A DNA stretch of 42,385 bases from an uncultured Clostridium sp. (GTDB taxonomy: Bacteria > Bacillota > Clostridia > TANB77 > CAG-508). Shown piece by piece: positions 1 through 8,786 of the stretch. Position 1 is the first letter of the stretch. Each line of letters begins with the position of its first letter. The stretch lies in NCBI GenBank assembly GCA_947573555.1, contig CANPFO010000007.1, forward strand, positions 1 to 42,385, read 5' to 3'. The notes beneath the pieces are model-generated. The model saw nothing but the letters and a program-made list of their open reading frames with translations, was not told the origin of the DNA and ran no database searches. The position numbers and the translations under genes were made by a program.

Positions 1-1402
1 TTGAAATACCAGCTACTGGTCTTTTTATTGGTACTCCTGCTGCCATTAATGATAATGTACTTCCACATATACTTGCTTGTGATGTTGAACCGTTTGATGA
101 TAATACTTCTGATACAACTCTTATTGCATATGGGAAATCTTCTTTTGATGGTAATACTGGTATTAATGCTTTTTCTGCTAAAGCTCCATGTCCTACTTCT
201 CTTCTTCCAGGTCCTCTTGATGGTCTTGCTTCACCTACACTATAGCTTGGGAAATTATATTGATGCATATATCTTTTTGCTGTTTCTGTATCTATACCAT
301 CTAATTCTTGTTCTTCACTCATCATTCCTAATGTTGTAACTGAAAGTACTTGTGTTTGTCCTCTTGTAAATAATGCACTTCCGTGTACTCTAGGTAATAA
401 GTCTATTTCACATGATAATGGTCTTATTTCATCTATTTTTCTTCCATCTACTCTTTTATGTTCGAAGAATATCATATTTCTTACACATTTTTTCTCTAAT
501 TTATATAATGCTTCACCTATATCAGCTTTATGTTCTGCTAAAGCTTCTTCTCCAAACTTTTCAGCATATGCCATTTCAATTTTTTCAGAAACTTCTGACA
601 CATTATTATCTCTTGTTTCTTTATCTGCTTCTTGCAATGCTTGTTTAATATCTTCTTCAAAATTTGTTTCTATAAATTCATATACATCATGGTCAACCTC
701 AAATGATTTGTATTCAAATTTTGGCTTTCCAATTTCTTGTTTTATCTTCTCTATAAACTTACAAACCTTTTTAATTTCATTATGTCCTTCTTTTATTGCT
801 TGTAACATAATATCATCTGGTACTTCGTTTGCTCCTGCTTCAATCATTGCAATTTTTTGTTCTGTACCAGCAACTGTTAGTGTTAAATCAGATACTTTTC
901 TTTGAGCCTCTGTTGGGTTTATAATAATTTTTCCATCTACTATTCCTACATTTACTGCTGCTGTTGGCCCTCCAAATGGAATATCTGATATTGAAAGCGC
1001 TGCTGATGCCCCTATCATTGCTGCTACCTCTGGTGAATTATCTTGTTCTACTGAAAGTACAGTTGCAACAACAACTACATCATTTCTAAAGTCTTTTGGA
1101 AATAATGGTCTTAAAGGTCTGTCAATTGCTCTTGATGTAAGTATTGCTTTGTCACTTGGTTTTCCTTCTCTTTTTTGGAATGATCCTGGTATTTTTCCTA
1201 CTGAATATAATTTTTCTTCATAATCTACTGATAATGGAAAAAAGTCAATTCCATCTTTTGGTTCTTTAGATGCTGTTACATTTACCATAACAACAGTATC
1301 TCCATATCTTACAACTACACTTCCATTTGCTAGTCCTGCCATTTTTCCAGTTTCAATTGAAAGTGTTCTTCCTGCTAATTCTGTTTCATACGTTTTAAAC
1401 AT
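1..1402 (-). CDS. pnp: Polyribonucleotide nucleotidyltransferase (PNPase), N-terminal two thirds, cut by window edge
   Basis: Phosphorolytic 3'-5' exoribonuclease, acting in the cytoplasm on mRNA turnover. The frame is open from an ATG at 1402 to the edge, about 467 of the usual 700 or so codons. The start (MFKTYETELAGRT) and the later segments SKEDFPYAIRVVSEV and GSTLSLMAAGVPIKRP are typical of both RNase PH-like domains. The KH and S1 domains would lie beyond the window. It follows rpsO on the same strand, the standard rpsO-pnp order. A second in-frame ATG lies 18 codons upstream at 1456 with its own AAAGGAG. The 1402 start has AAGGAG eight bases ahead and matches where the family begins, so I prefer it. 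Confidence 0.95.
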   Translation of the reverse strand, partial: MFKTYETELAGRTLSIETGKMAGLANGSVVVRYGDTVVMVNVTASKEPKDGIDFFPLSVDYEEKLYSVGKIPGSFQKREGKPSDKAILTSRAIDRPLRPLFPKDFRNDVVVVATVLSVEQDNSPEVAAMIGASAALSISDIPFGGPTAAVNVGIVDGKIIINPTEAQRKVSDLTLTVAGTEQKIAMIEAGANEVPDDIMLQAIKEGHNEIKKVCKFIEKIKQEIGKPKFEYKSFEVDHDVYEFIETNFEEDIKQALQEADKETRDNNVSEVSEKIEMAYAEKFGEEALAEHKADIGEALYKLEKKCVRNMIFFEHKRVDGRKIDEIRPLSCEIDLLPRVHGSALFTRGQTQVLSVTTLGMMSEEQELDGIDTETAKRYMHQYNFPSYSVGEARPSRGPGRREVGHGALAEKALIPVLPSKEDFPYAIRVVSEVLSSNGSTSQASICGSTLSLMAAGVPIKRPVAGIS

Positions 1403-1630
1403 TTTATTTTCTCCTTTTTCATCTTTTTTGCACCATTTTTTAATACATTCAAACATAGTTTCTCCTTTCGATTCACTCATTGTTTTATTTTTATTTAAAA
1501 ATTTAAGCTAAATTTAGATTGTAACCTCTATAATATACTAGTTTTATTCTAGTACATTATGCAAGCTACTTACCTAAATTTATACCTTACTTTTTAAATA
1601 GCTAATAATAATCAAGTTATGACTATCTTA

Positions 1631-1666
1631 AGAGCCTATGCTAAATCTTTTGTTCACATAGGCTCT
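1631..1666 (-). terminator. 10-bp hairpin between rpsO and pnp: weak terminator or mRNA processing site
   Basis: AGAGCCTATG at 1631-1640 pairs perfectly with CATAGGCTCT at 1657-1666 across a 16-base loop, ten bases beyond the rpsO stop codon. On the minus strand it is followed by TTAAGATAG rather than a U run, so attenuation or an RNase site is as likely as true termination. The rpsO-pnp spacer of E. coli carries an RNase III site; that analogy is only suggestive here. Confidence 0.45.
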
Positions 1667-1675
1667 TGTATAAAA

Positions 1676-1939
1676 TTATTTTCTTAATCCTAATTTTTCA
1701 ACGATATCTCTGTATCTTTGAACATCTTTTTTTGTTAAGTAGTTTAATAAGTTTCTTCTCTTACCAACCATTTTTAATAATCCTCTTCTTGAATGATTAT
1801 CTTTAACATGTACTTTTAAGTGTTCTGTTAATTCATTAATTCTTTCTGTTAAAAGAGCTATTTGAACTTCTGAAGAACCTGTATCTCCTTCTTCTCTTTT
1901 ATAAGTATTAATGATTTCTTGTTTTCTTTCCTTTGTCAT
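1676..1939 (-). CDS. rpsO: 30S ribosomal protein S15
   Basis: Primary 16S rRNA-binding protein of the small subunit. It has 87 residues, the usual S15 length, with the diagnostic [16 protein letters not shown], the DNHSRRGLL rRNA-binding loop and the [12 protein letters not shown] helix. GGAGG lies seven bases before the ATG. It is the first gene of the rpsO-pnp unit, with its own consensus promoter and a leader that may fold for S15 autoregulation. Confidence 0.98.
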   Translation of the reverse strand: MTKERKQEIINTYKREEGDTGSSEVQIALLTERINELTEHLKVHVKDNHSRRGLLKMVGKRRNLLNYLTKKDVQRYRDIVEKLGLRK

Positions 1940-1961
1940 ATTTACACCTCCATTTTTATAT

Positions 1962-2017
1962 ATCCTTTAACTGAGCTTTTAGTTTTGGTGCTTTTCTTAA
2001 GAGCTAAGTAAAAGGAT
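1962..2017 (-). promoter_or_regulatory. Possible S15 autoregulatory leader of rpsO
   Basis: The leader starts with ATCCTTT, which pairs with AAAGGAT just ahead of the ribosome-binding site. Between them, GCTCTT and AAAAGC and a second AGCTC copy could form inner helices of a multi-branch fold. S15 leaders that bind the protein next to the Shine-Dalgarno sequence are known in Firmicutes. The fold was drawn by eye and not computed. Confidence 0.35.
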
Positions 2018-2034
2018 TTAATTTTTACGTTATT

Positions 2035-2063
2035 AGTATACTACATTTTTATTGATTTATCAA
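2035..2063 (-). promoter_or_regulatory. Sigma-A-type promoter of rpsO-pnp
   Basis: On the minus strand TTGATA (2063-2058) is followed after exactly 17 bases by TATACT (2040-2035). Transcription would start about 90 bases before the rpsO ATG. The promoter begins 20 bases from the left end of the large palindromic element. Confidence 0.75.
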
Positions 2064-2083
2064 GCTTTTTGTAAAAAATTTTT

Positions 2084-2364
2084 GTGACAACGGGGTCAGG
2101 TTAATTTTGTCTCATTTTTCTTGAGTGTTTTTGTCGAATTAAGTCTTTATTTTGCATTAAATAATTTTTCAAATATTATTTTTGTTAATATATAAATGTT
2201 TTGTAGGAAAAGACCGATAGGTAGACCCTAGATATGTTTTTTCTGAAAAACATTTATATATTAACAAATTAAAATTAATATAAACTATATGTGCAAAATA
2301 AAGACTTAATTCGACAAAAACACTCAAGAAAAATGAGACAAAATTAACCTGACCCTGTTGTCAC
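2084..2364. repeat. Family A palindromic element, copy 1 (281 bp)
   Basis: The first 73 bases (GTGACAACGGGGTCAGG...) are the reverse complement of the last 73 with a single mismatch. Inside are shorter inverted arms (GTTAATATATAAATGTTTT and its complement, with an asymmetric core containing AAAAGACCGATAGGTAGACC). The same element lies in opposite orientation at 3441-3722. Its right end supplies the TGA stop of the frame-corrected alr gene. There is no coding potential. It looks like a non-autonomous hairpin element; no transposase is visible in the window. Confidence 0.9.
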
Positions 2365-3423
2365 ACTATTCTTCTTGGAACTCTTTTACTGATAGAACAT
2401 AATACTTCGTATGGAATTGTTTCTAGATATTTAGCAACTTGCTCTATATGTTTAATATCTTTTAACACTTCTACTTCATCATGTAATTTTATATTATTAT
2501 CTATTTTCACAAAAAGCATATCCATACAAATATTTCCTACTATTTTGTATTCTTTTCCTTTTATAAAAACTGTCCTTCCTGTATTTTTTCTAATAATTCC
2601 ATCTGCATACCCGTATTGGAATAACTGCTATTCTCTCCTTCTCTTTTGCCATATATATTGCATTATATCCAATAGTTTCCCCTGGTTCTAAATCATTTAT
2701 TTGTATGATTTCACTTTTTAATTTAAAAGTTGATTCTAATTTTAATTCATTTTTATTTGTAAACCCATACATTATAATTCCTAATCTACATCCATTTATA
2801 TTTTTAGGTTTATTATAATTTACTATTGCTTCACTTGCTGATATATGAATTATCTTTATTTCTTCTATTGGAATTACTTTAGTAATTTCTTTAAAATCTT
2901 TAACTTGCTTTTCATACCTTTCTCTATTACTTGCTTCATAAATATGAGTATAAATTCCTTCTATATCAGCTTTTTTACTTTTTAAAATTTCATATACTTG
3001 TTTTAATTCATCTTTTTTCTTTATTCCTAAACGGTTCATTCCTGTATTTATTTTTAAATGGACTTTTAAATCTTCTAAATTTATTTTTTCTAATTCTTTA
3101 ATATATTCTAGAGATGGAATTGTTACAGTTATATTTTCTCTTATACAAATATCCATATAATTTGAGTTTATTACTCCTAAACACAAAATTGGTACTTCTT
3201 TTATTTCTTTTCTAATTTCCATTGCCTCATCTAATGTTGCAACACATAAATAATTACATCCTCTTTTAATTATTGTTTTTGCTATCTGTATATCTCCGTG
3301 CCCATATCCATCGGCTTTTACAACTCCAAAATAATATTTATATTCTGAATAATTGTCTATGATTTGTTTTACATTATTCTCAATGTTTCTTAAATTAATT
3401 TCTAAATATGTATTTCTATACAT
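2361..3423 (-). pseudogene. alr: Alanine racemase, full-length but with one frameshift
   Basis: PLP-dependent L-/D-alanine racemase that supplies D-Ala for peptidoglycan. The N-terminal part has the PLP lysine motif VVKADGYGHG, INTGMNRLG and the IGYNAIY region that carries the second catalytic tyrosine. The frame breaks at 2611-2614, where CCAATACGGGTATGC should read CCAATAGGGTATGC. Removing one base restores GYADGII, VGNICMDM and TIPYEVLCSISKRVPR to a TGA at 2361, giving about 353 residues, the normal length. As written the protein stops after 277 residues, without the C-terminal barrel. GGAG lies eight bases before the ATG. The gene is bracketed by two inverted family A elements. It could be a true pseudogene or an assembly indel; an intact alr may exist elsewhere. 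Confidence 0.85.
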
Positions 3424-3440
3424 TTGTTATATCTCCTTTC

Positions 3441-3722
3441 GTGACAATGGGGTCAGGTTGATTTTGTCTCACTTTTCTTAGGGGTTTTTGTCGAATTAAG
3501 TCTTTACTTTGCACATATAGTTTGTACTAATTTAAAATTTGTTAATATATAAATGTTTTTTAGAAAAAACATATCTAGGGTCTACCTATCGGTCTTTTCC
3601 TACAAAACATTTATATATTAACAGAAATAATATTTAAAAAATTATTTAGTGCAAAGTAAAGCCTTAATTCGACAAAAACACCTAAGAAAAGTGAGACAAA
3701 ATCAACCTGACCCCATTGTCAC
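3441..3722. repeat. Family A palindromic element, copy 2 (282 bp), inverted relative to copy 1
   Basis: The outer 73-base arms are complementary with two mismatches, and the central core is the reverse complement of copy 1 with almost no change. Where the outer arms differ from copy 1 (GTTGATT for GTTAATT, CTCACTTTT for CTCATTTTT, CTTAGG for CTTGAG, TTACTTT for TTATTTT), both arms changed together. One end abuts the ribosome-binding site of alr (3440). The other end encodes the last residues and stop of the lytic transglycosylase. Confidence 0.92.
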
Positions 3723-4310
3723 ATATACCTTATAGTCTCTTATAATTTTCCTTACATAGTTATTAGTTTCTTTATATGGAACGTTTTCAATATCTGAACC
3801 ATCTGCCTTTATGATGCCTCTTTTTATCCAATTGTCGATTGTTCCTATTCCTGCATTATATGCTGCTATTGCAACTTCAATATTGCCATATTTTTCAATT
3901 AGTATTGATATATATTTTGTCCCCAAGTTTATATTTGTGTCTGCTTCTAACAGTTTATCTTCTATATTTGATTCTTCAATTTGCATATTTATCTTTTTGG
4001 CAATGTCTTTTGCTGTTTCTTTCATTATTTGCATTACTCCAATTGCTCCTTTGTTTGATTTTGCACTTTTATTGAAGTTGCTTTCTGCTTTTATTACAGC
4101 ATATATTAGGTTCTCATCAACTTTATATTCTTTTGAATATTTAGAAACATATTCTGAATATTCTTTTTTATATAATATCTTTTGTATTTTTGTTGGAATG
4201 TCTATAAATATTATTATACTGCTTAGTATAAATACTACTAATAAAACTATTAATGTTTTCTTTTCTATAATAACTATTTTAATTTCTCCCTTCACTATGG
4301 TTAATTCCAT
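3702..4310 (-). CDS. Membrane-anchored soluble-lytic-transglycosylase (SLT) domain protein
   Basis: Cleaves the glycan strands of peptidoglycan outside the membrane. One N-terminal transmembrane segment (LIVLLVVFILSSIIIFI) is followed by a Slt70-type domain with the catalytic glutamate in AVIKAESNF, then GAIGVMQIM, AAYNAG and ETNNYVRKII. The start is uncertain. The furthest ATG (4343) lies inside an AT-only inverted repeat, and a good GGGAG occurs only shortly before the membrane segment. I give the ATG at 4310. The last residues (TMGSG) and the TGA stop are encoded by the family A element, so the original C-terminus was probably replaced when the element arrived. Confidence 0.85.
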   Translation of the reverse strand: MELTIVKGEIKIVIIEKKTLIVLLVVFILSSIIIFIDIPTKIQKILYKKEYSEYVSKYSKEYKVDENLIYAVIKAESNFNKSAKSNKGAIGVMQIMKETAKDIAKKINMQIEESNIEDKLLEADTNINLGTKYISILIEKYGNIEVAIAAYNAGIGTIDNWIKRGIIKADGSDIENVPYKETNNYVRKIIRDYKVYVTMGSG

Positions 4311-4325
4311 TACTATTACTTTAAG

Positions 4326-4363
4326 ATTAATGATAATATACATTTAAATATATTATCATTAAT
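4326..4363 (-). other. AT-only inverted repeat between polA and the lytic transglycosylase gene
   Basis: ATTAATGATAATATA and its complement TATATTATCATTAAT flank an 8-base loop, downstream of polA. No U tract follows on the minus strand, so it is a weak terminator candidate at best. Its presence argues against starting the transglycosylase at the ATG inside it. Confidence 0.35.
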
Positions 4364-4414
4364 TTTAATTTAACTGCATTGTGGTTTTCCCCATTAATAA
4401 ATTATCTTTAAATT

Positions 4415-7132
4415 TTATTTACATTCATACCAATTTTCTGCTTCTGATACTTCAGCTATTAGTGGTACTTTTAGTTTTATTGCATCTTCCATTTTTTCTT
4501 TTATTATTTGTTTTACTTCTTCTTTTTCTTCTATTGGAGATTCTATCATCATTTCGTCATGTACTTGTAATACTATTTTTGATTGTAATTTTCTTTGTTC
4601 TAATTCTTTGTGTACATTTATCATTGCTATTTTCATTATATCTGCTGCTGTTCCTTGTATTGGTGTATTCATTGCTGCTCTACTTCCAAATTGTCTTACC
4701 ATATAGTTGTTTGATTTTAATTCTGGTATATATCTTCTTCTGTTAAATAATGTCTCTACATAACCTATTTCTTTAGCTTTTTCTGTTGTATTATCCATAA
4801 ACTTTTTTATGCCTTCATATTCTGTTAAATATTCTTCTATATATTTTTTTCCTAATTTTCTTGATATTCCTAATTGTTCTGCTAATCCGAAGTCACTTAT
4901 ACCATATACTATTCCAAAGTTTACTGCTTTAGCATTACTTCTTTGTTCTTTTGTTACTTCTTCTATAGGTGTTTTAAATACTTTTGATGCTGCTTGTTTA
5001 TGGATATCTTGATTTTCTTTAAATGCTTGTACCATATGTTTATCTTCTGACATATCTGCTAATACTCTTAGTTCGATTTGTGAATAGTCTGCATCTATAT
5101 AAACTTTTCCTTGTTCAGGTTTGAATATTTTTCTTACTTGCTTTCCTAATTCAAATCTTGTTGGAATGTTTTGTAGGTTGGGTTCTGTTGAGCTTATTCT
5201 TCCTGTTGCTGTTATTGTTTGATGAAAGAATGAATGTATTCTTTTTGTTTTTGGATTTATATATTGTTTTAATCCTTCTACATATGTTGAATTTAGTTTC
5301 ATTAATTGTCTATAATCTAATATTTCGCTAATTATAGGGTGTTCTAGTTTTAGTTTTTCCAATACGTCTACATCTGTTGAATATCCATTTTTTGTCTTTT
5401 TTATTACAGGTAGCTTTATTTTTTCAAATAGTATTTCTCCTAACTGCTTTGTAGAGTTTATATTAAATTCTTCTCCTGCCATTTCATATATTATTTTTGT
5501 TTTTATTTCTAATTGTTCTTTTAGTGTTTTTCCAAAATTTTCTAGTTCTTCTTCATCTGCATGCATTCCATTCCATTGCATATCTGCTAATACTTCTACT
5601 GTTGGCATATCTATATTATTAAATAAATCTAAGCTGTTTGTTTCTTTTAATTTTTCTATTGTTTTCTCTTTTGCTTTATATAAAAAATATGAATATAGTG
5701 TGTATTTCTTTTCTTCTGATTTATTTTTTTCTGTTGATTCTTCTGAAGTCATTTGTTCAAATAAATTTATTTGTTCGTTTTGTTTTTTGTCGTCTTCTAG
5801 CATATTAGTAATGTCTATTTCTAAATATTTTTCTACTATATCTTCTATTTTTAATTTATTATTTGTTGCATCTAAAATATACTCTGCTATTGATAAGTCA
5901 AATTTTATTCCTTTTAAATTTATTCCTTCTTGTTTTAATAATATATATATTTTACTTAAATCTATTCCAATTTTTGAAATTTCTTCGTTTTCAAAGATCC
6001 TTTTTAAGTCTTTTATATCATTCTTTTTCAAATTAATATAATATGCTTCATTTTCTTGCTTATTGTAAATTCCTATTCCTATAATCTTTTCCTTTATTAT
6101 TTTTTCTTCTGAATTGTCTACTTCTATATTCATATAGAAGTTCATTTCTTTTTGTTTTTTTATACTCTCTACTATTTCATTTACCGTCTTTCCAGTGGTT
6201 GTATATAAATTTTCTTTCTCATATAAGTTTTTATTTTCAGTTTCTTCTGATAAATTAAATTTTTCTATATATCTTTTAAAGTTTAATTCTTTGAATATCT
6301 CATATACTTTGGCTCTATCCCACTCTTCCACTTTTAGTTCTTCTAATGTATCTTCAAGTGGAACTTTTACATTTATTTCTCCTAATTGTCTTGAAAGATA
6401 TGCTAATTCTTTGTTTTGTTCTAAATTTTCTTTTTGTTTCCCTTTCAATTCAGAACTACCCTCTTTTAATTTATTATATAGATTATCTATTGTTTTAAAT
6501 TTTTGAATTAATGATAATGCTGTTTTTTCTCCTATTCCAGGTACTCCTGGTATATTGTCAGATGTATCTCCTTGCAATCCCTTTACATCTATTAATTGCT
6601 TTGGTTCTATTCCATATACTTCTTTTACTTTTTCTCTATCAAAGATCTCTGTTTCTGTTTTTCCTGCTTTAGTTCTTGGAATATATATTTTTATGTTGTC
6701 TGTTGCTAATTGGAATGTATCTCTATCTCCTGAAAGAATTATTACTTCTAGTCCTTTCTTTTCTCCATATCTTGACAATGTTCCTATTACATCATCACCT
6801 TCGTATCCTTCTTTTTCAACAATATCAATATTCATTGCTCTTAAGATGTCTTTTATTATTGGCATTTGATCTGCAAGTTCATTTGGCATTCCTTTTCTAT
6901 TTGCTTTATATCCCTCATACATTTCGTGTCTTGCTGTTGGTTTGCTTAAGTCAAATGAAACAGCTAAGTATTCTGGGTTTTCTTCGTCCATTAGCTTAAA
7001 TAAAATAGCTAAAAATCCATATACTGCATTTGTAAATTTTCCGTCTTTTGTGGTAAGTGCTTTACTTCCCATTATTCCATAGAATGCTCTATTCATTATA
7101 CTATTTCCATCAATTAATATTAACTTTTTCAA
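4415..7132 (-). CDS. polA: DNA polymerase I (5'-3' exonuclease plus polymerase, proofreading site lost)
   Basis: Repair and Okazaki-fragment-processing polymerase. It starts with the FEN-like 5' nuclease (LILIDGNSIMNRAFYG, VSFDLSKPTARHE, GYEGDDVIGTL, LQGDTSDNIPGVPGIGEKTA). A degenerate 3'-5' exonuclease domain follows, where the usual DxE metal ligands are absent (FYMNIEVDN). The C-terminal polymerase has RISSTEPNLQNIPTR, DADYSQIELRVLADMS, RSNAKAVNFGIVYGIS and QVHDEMMIE. I place the start at a TTG (7132) because GAGGGAG precedes it by eight bases and the protein then begins at the family's usual LKKLILIDG. This gives 905 residues. The TTG overlaps the TGA of the upstream membrane-protein gene (TTGA), implying translational coupling. 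Confidence 0.96.
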   Translation of the reverse strand: MKKLILIDGNSIMNRAFYGIMGSKALTTKDGKFTNAVYGFLAILFKLMDEENPEYLAVSFDLSKPTARHEMYEGYKANRKGMPNELADQMPIIKDILRAMNIDIVEKEGYEGDDVIGTLSRYGEKKGLEVIILSGDRDTFQLATDNIKIYIPRTKAGKTETEIFDREKVKEVYGIEPKQLIDVKGLQGDTSDNIPGVPGIGEKTALSLIQKFKTIDNLYNKLKEGSSELKGKQKENLEQNKELAYLSRQLGEINVKVPLEDTLEELKVEEWDRAKVYEIFKELNFKRYIEKFNLSEETENKNLYEKENLYTTTGKTVNEIVESIKKQKEMNFYMNIEVDNSEEKIIKEKIIGIGIYNKQENEAYYINLKKNDIKDLKRIFENEEISKIGIDLSKIYILLKQEGINLKGIKFDLSIAEYILDATNNKLKIEDIVEKYLEIDITNMLEDDKKQNEQINLFEQMTSEESTEKNKSEEKKYTLYSYFLYKAKEKTIEKLKETNSLDLFNNIDMPTVEVLADMQWNGMHADEEELENFGKTLKEQLEIKTKIIYEMAGEEFNINSTKQLGEILFEKIKLPVIKKTKNGYSTDVDVLEKLKLEHPIISEILDYRQLMKLNSTYVEGLKQYINPKTKRIHSFFHQTITATGRISSTEPNLQNIPTRFELGKQVRKIFKPEQGKVYIDADYSQIELRVLADMSEDKHMVQAFKENQDIHKQAASKVFKTPIEEVTKEQRSNAKAVNFGIVYGISDFGLAEQLGISRKLGKKYIEEYLTEYEGIKKFMDNTTEKAKEIGYVETLFNRRRYIPELKSNNYMVRQFGSRAAMNTPIQGTAADIMKIAMINVHKELEQRKLQSKIVLQVHDEMMIESPIEEKEEVKQIIKEKMEDAIKLKVPLIAEVSEAENWYECK

Positions 7133-8733
7133 TTCTTTTCTCCCTCTTCTTTTATAAGTAATGATATTATTAGTGGTGTTGATATGATGTTTATATACAC
7201 ATATCTTAAAATTCCACCTGGTCCTAAAAAGCATGTTAAAAAATATAAAAATAAAAATATTATTGGTATTTTTTTATCAGCTTGATTTTTATATTTTAAA
7301 TATAATATACTTCCTATTAATATATAAAAATATAAAGATGGTTGAAACATCATATTTATTATAGGAATTTTCATATAATAATTTTGTTCTAATAATTTTT
7401 TGTACATTTCTCTTAGTTCAGGCCATAAGTTATAATCACATATTGTATTTTTCCCATCTGTTATATAAAAGAAACCTAATTCTAAGCAACTTCTTCTTTG
7501 TATTTTTATATTACTTAGTGCATAATCTTGTAAGTACCAATAATCTTCAATTGTTTTTAAAAACGAGTCTATATAAATTATTGGATATTTAATTCCTAAT
7601 TGTATAAAAAGATTACAGAAATCTTTTCTATTTTCTTCTACTCTTTGTGTTTTTATAATTGCTTTTGTTGCATCTGATAGATTTTCTTGATATACATTAG
7701 CTAAATTATTTATGTTACCAAAATAATACTCTATTCTATTTTTTTCATCTTCATTTAATTCTTTTTCTTTATATCTTGATACTCTTGCAATTGCTTGTGT
7801 TATAACACTTAATTTTTCTCTATTGTTGTCTTTCTCTCCATTTACAATTTTTATTAATAAGTTAAAAGATATTTGATATGTAATTATAATTAAAGTTATT
7901 AATATTACTAGTTTCTTAGATTTATTTTTTTGCAATATTACTATTATAAATGGAATTAGTAATATTAGTGAATACACTGCATTATTTCTAAATAATAACA
8001 TTAATGTACCTAATATTGCAACTAATATGTATTCTAGTATTCTATTTTCTTTTTTTGTTAGTTGATACATTCTTATTACAAATAGTAGTGCTAATCCAGA
8101 AAACATTACATCTTTTGTTGTTATTAATGGAAATAATTGGTTTATTGGATATAAAGCATAAAATATTAATGATATTATTGTTATTACTTTGTTTTTTGTC
8201 TCTTTATAGATGAATTCTGTTGTATATGCAAATATCCCAGACATTACTATTATTTGGAATATTGAATAATACATCATTCCTAAACTTACCGAATTAAAGA
8301 TGTTTAAGCCTATTTTATAAAACATTTTTAATAATAATGTTGATATTATTGGTTGTCTTGTTGATGGTGCCATTTCCTTTATTGCAAATGCATATATTTG
8401 TATTGGTCCATCATAACTTAATATAACTGGGCAAAATGCAATAAATGCTGGTAACCAAAATATAATAATTATTAAAAAATATATTATCCATTTGTTTTTT
8501 AGCTTTTTTGTATTTTGCTTTTTTGCTATACTATACCTTTGTATTAAGTTATATATTAAATAATATACTATTGTCATTGTAACGCTTAATATAAATATTT
8601 GTATTATATCTGTTATATTTCCTGCTATACTTCCTTTTATTTTTAGTGTGTTCCCTAAAATAAATTGTGTGCTTATTATAAAACAAAATACATATATGTA
8701 TTTAAATTTTCGTTCTTTTATTATTTTTAACAT
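7129..8733 (-). CDS. Polytopic membrane protein, DUF6020/GT-C-like
   Basis: It has 534 residues with about ten or more hydrophobic segments and short polar loops. The loop after the third segment (LSYDGPIQIYAF..., MAPSTRQPIISTLL) and the YPINQLFPLITTKDV segment resemble the DUF6020 group of predicted cell-surface glycan membrane enzymes or flippases. This is recognition from memory and the substrate is unknown. AAAGGA lies nine bases before the ATG. The stop TGA overlaps the TTG start of polA, and a second glycosyltransferase-like gene lies 53 bases upstream, so the two envelope genes and polA are probably cotranscribed. Confidence 0.7.
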   Translation of the reverse strand: MLKIIKERKFKYIYVFCFIISTQFILGNTLKIKGSIAGNITDIIQIFILSVTMTIVYYLIYNLIQRYSIAKKQNTKKLKNKWIIYFLIIIIFWLPAFIAFCPVILSYDGPIQIYAFAIKEMAPSTRQPIISTLLLKMFYKIGLNIFNSVSLGMMYYSIFQIIVMSGIFAYTTEFIYKETKNKVITIISLIFYALYPINQLFPLITTKDVMFSGLALLFVIRMYQLTKKENRILEYILVAILGTLMLLFRNNAVYSLILLIPFIIVILQKNKSKKLVILITLIIITYQISFNLLIKIVNGEKDNNREKLSVITQAIARVSRYKEKELNEDEKNRIEYYFGNINNLANVYQENLSDATKAIIKTQRVEENRKDFCNLFIQLGIKYPIIYIDSFLKTIEDYWYLQDYALSNIKIQRRSCLELGFFYITDGKNTICDYNLWPELREMYKKLLEQNYYMKIPIINMMFQPSLYFYILIGSILYLKYKNQADKKIPIIFLFLYFLTCFLGPGGILRYVYINIISTPLIISLLIKEEGEKN

Positions 8734-8786
8734 TTTATATTAGTCCTTTTATTATTAAATTGGAATACTATAAACTAATTTTTGAT

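Noticed and set aside
2084..3722. CRISPR array or group II intron as explanation for the repeats
   Set aside because: There are only two copies, in inverted orientation, without spacers of constant length, and without a reverse transcriptase or intron domain V motif. They are palindromes, not direct repeats.
3811..4347. Plus-strand 178-residue ORF opposite the lytic transglycosylase
   Set aside because: It mirrors the SLT gene and has no ribosome-binding site or recognisable domain.
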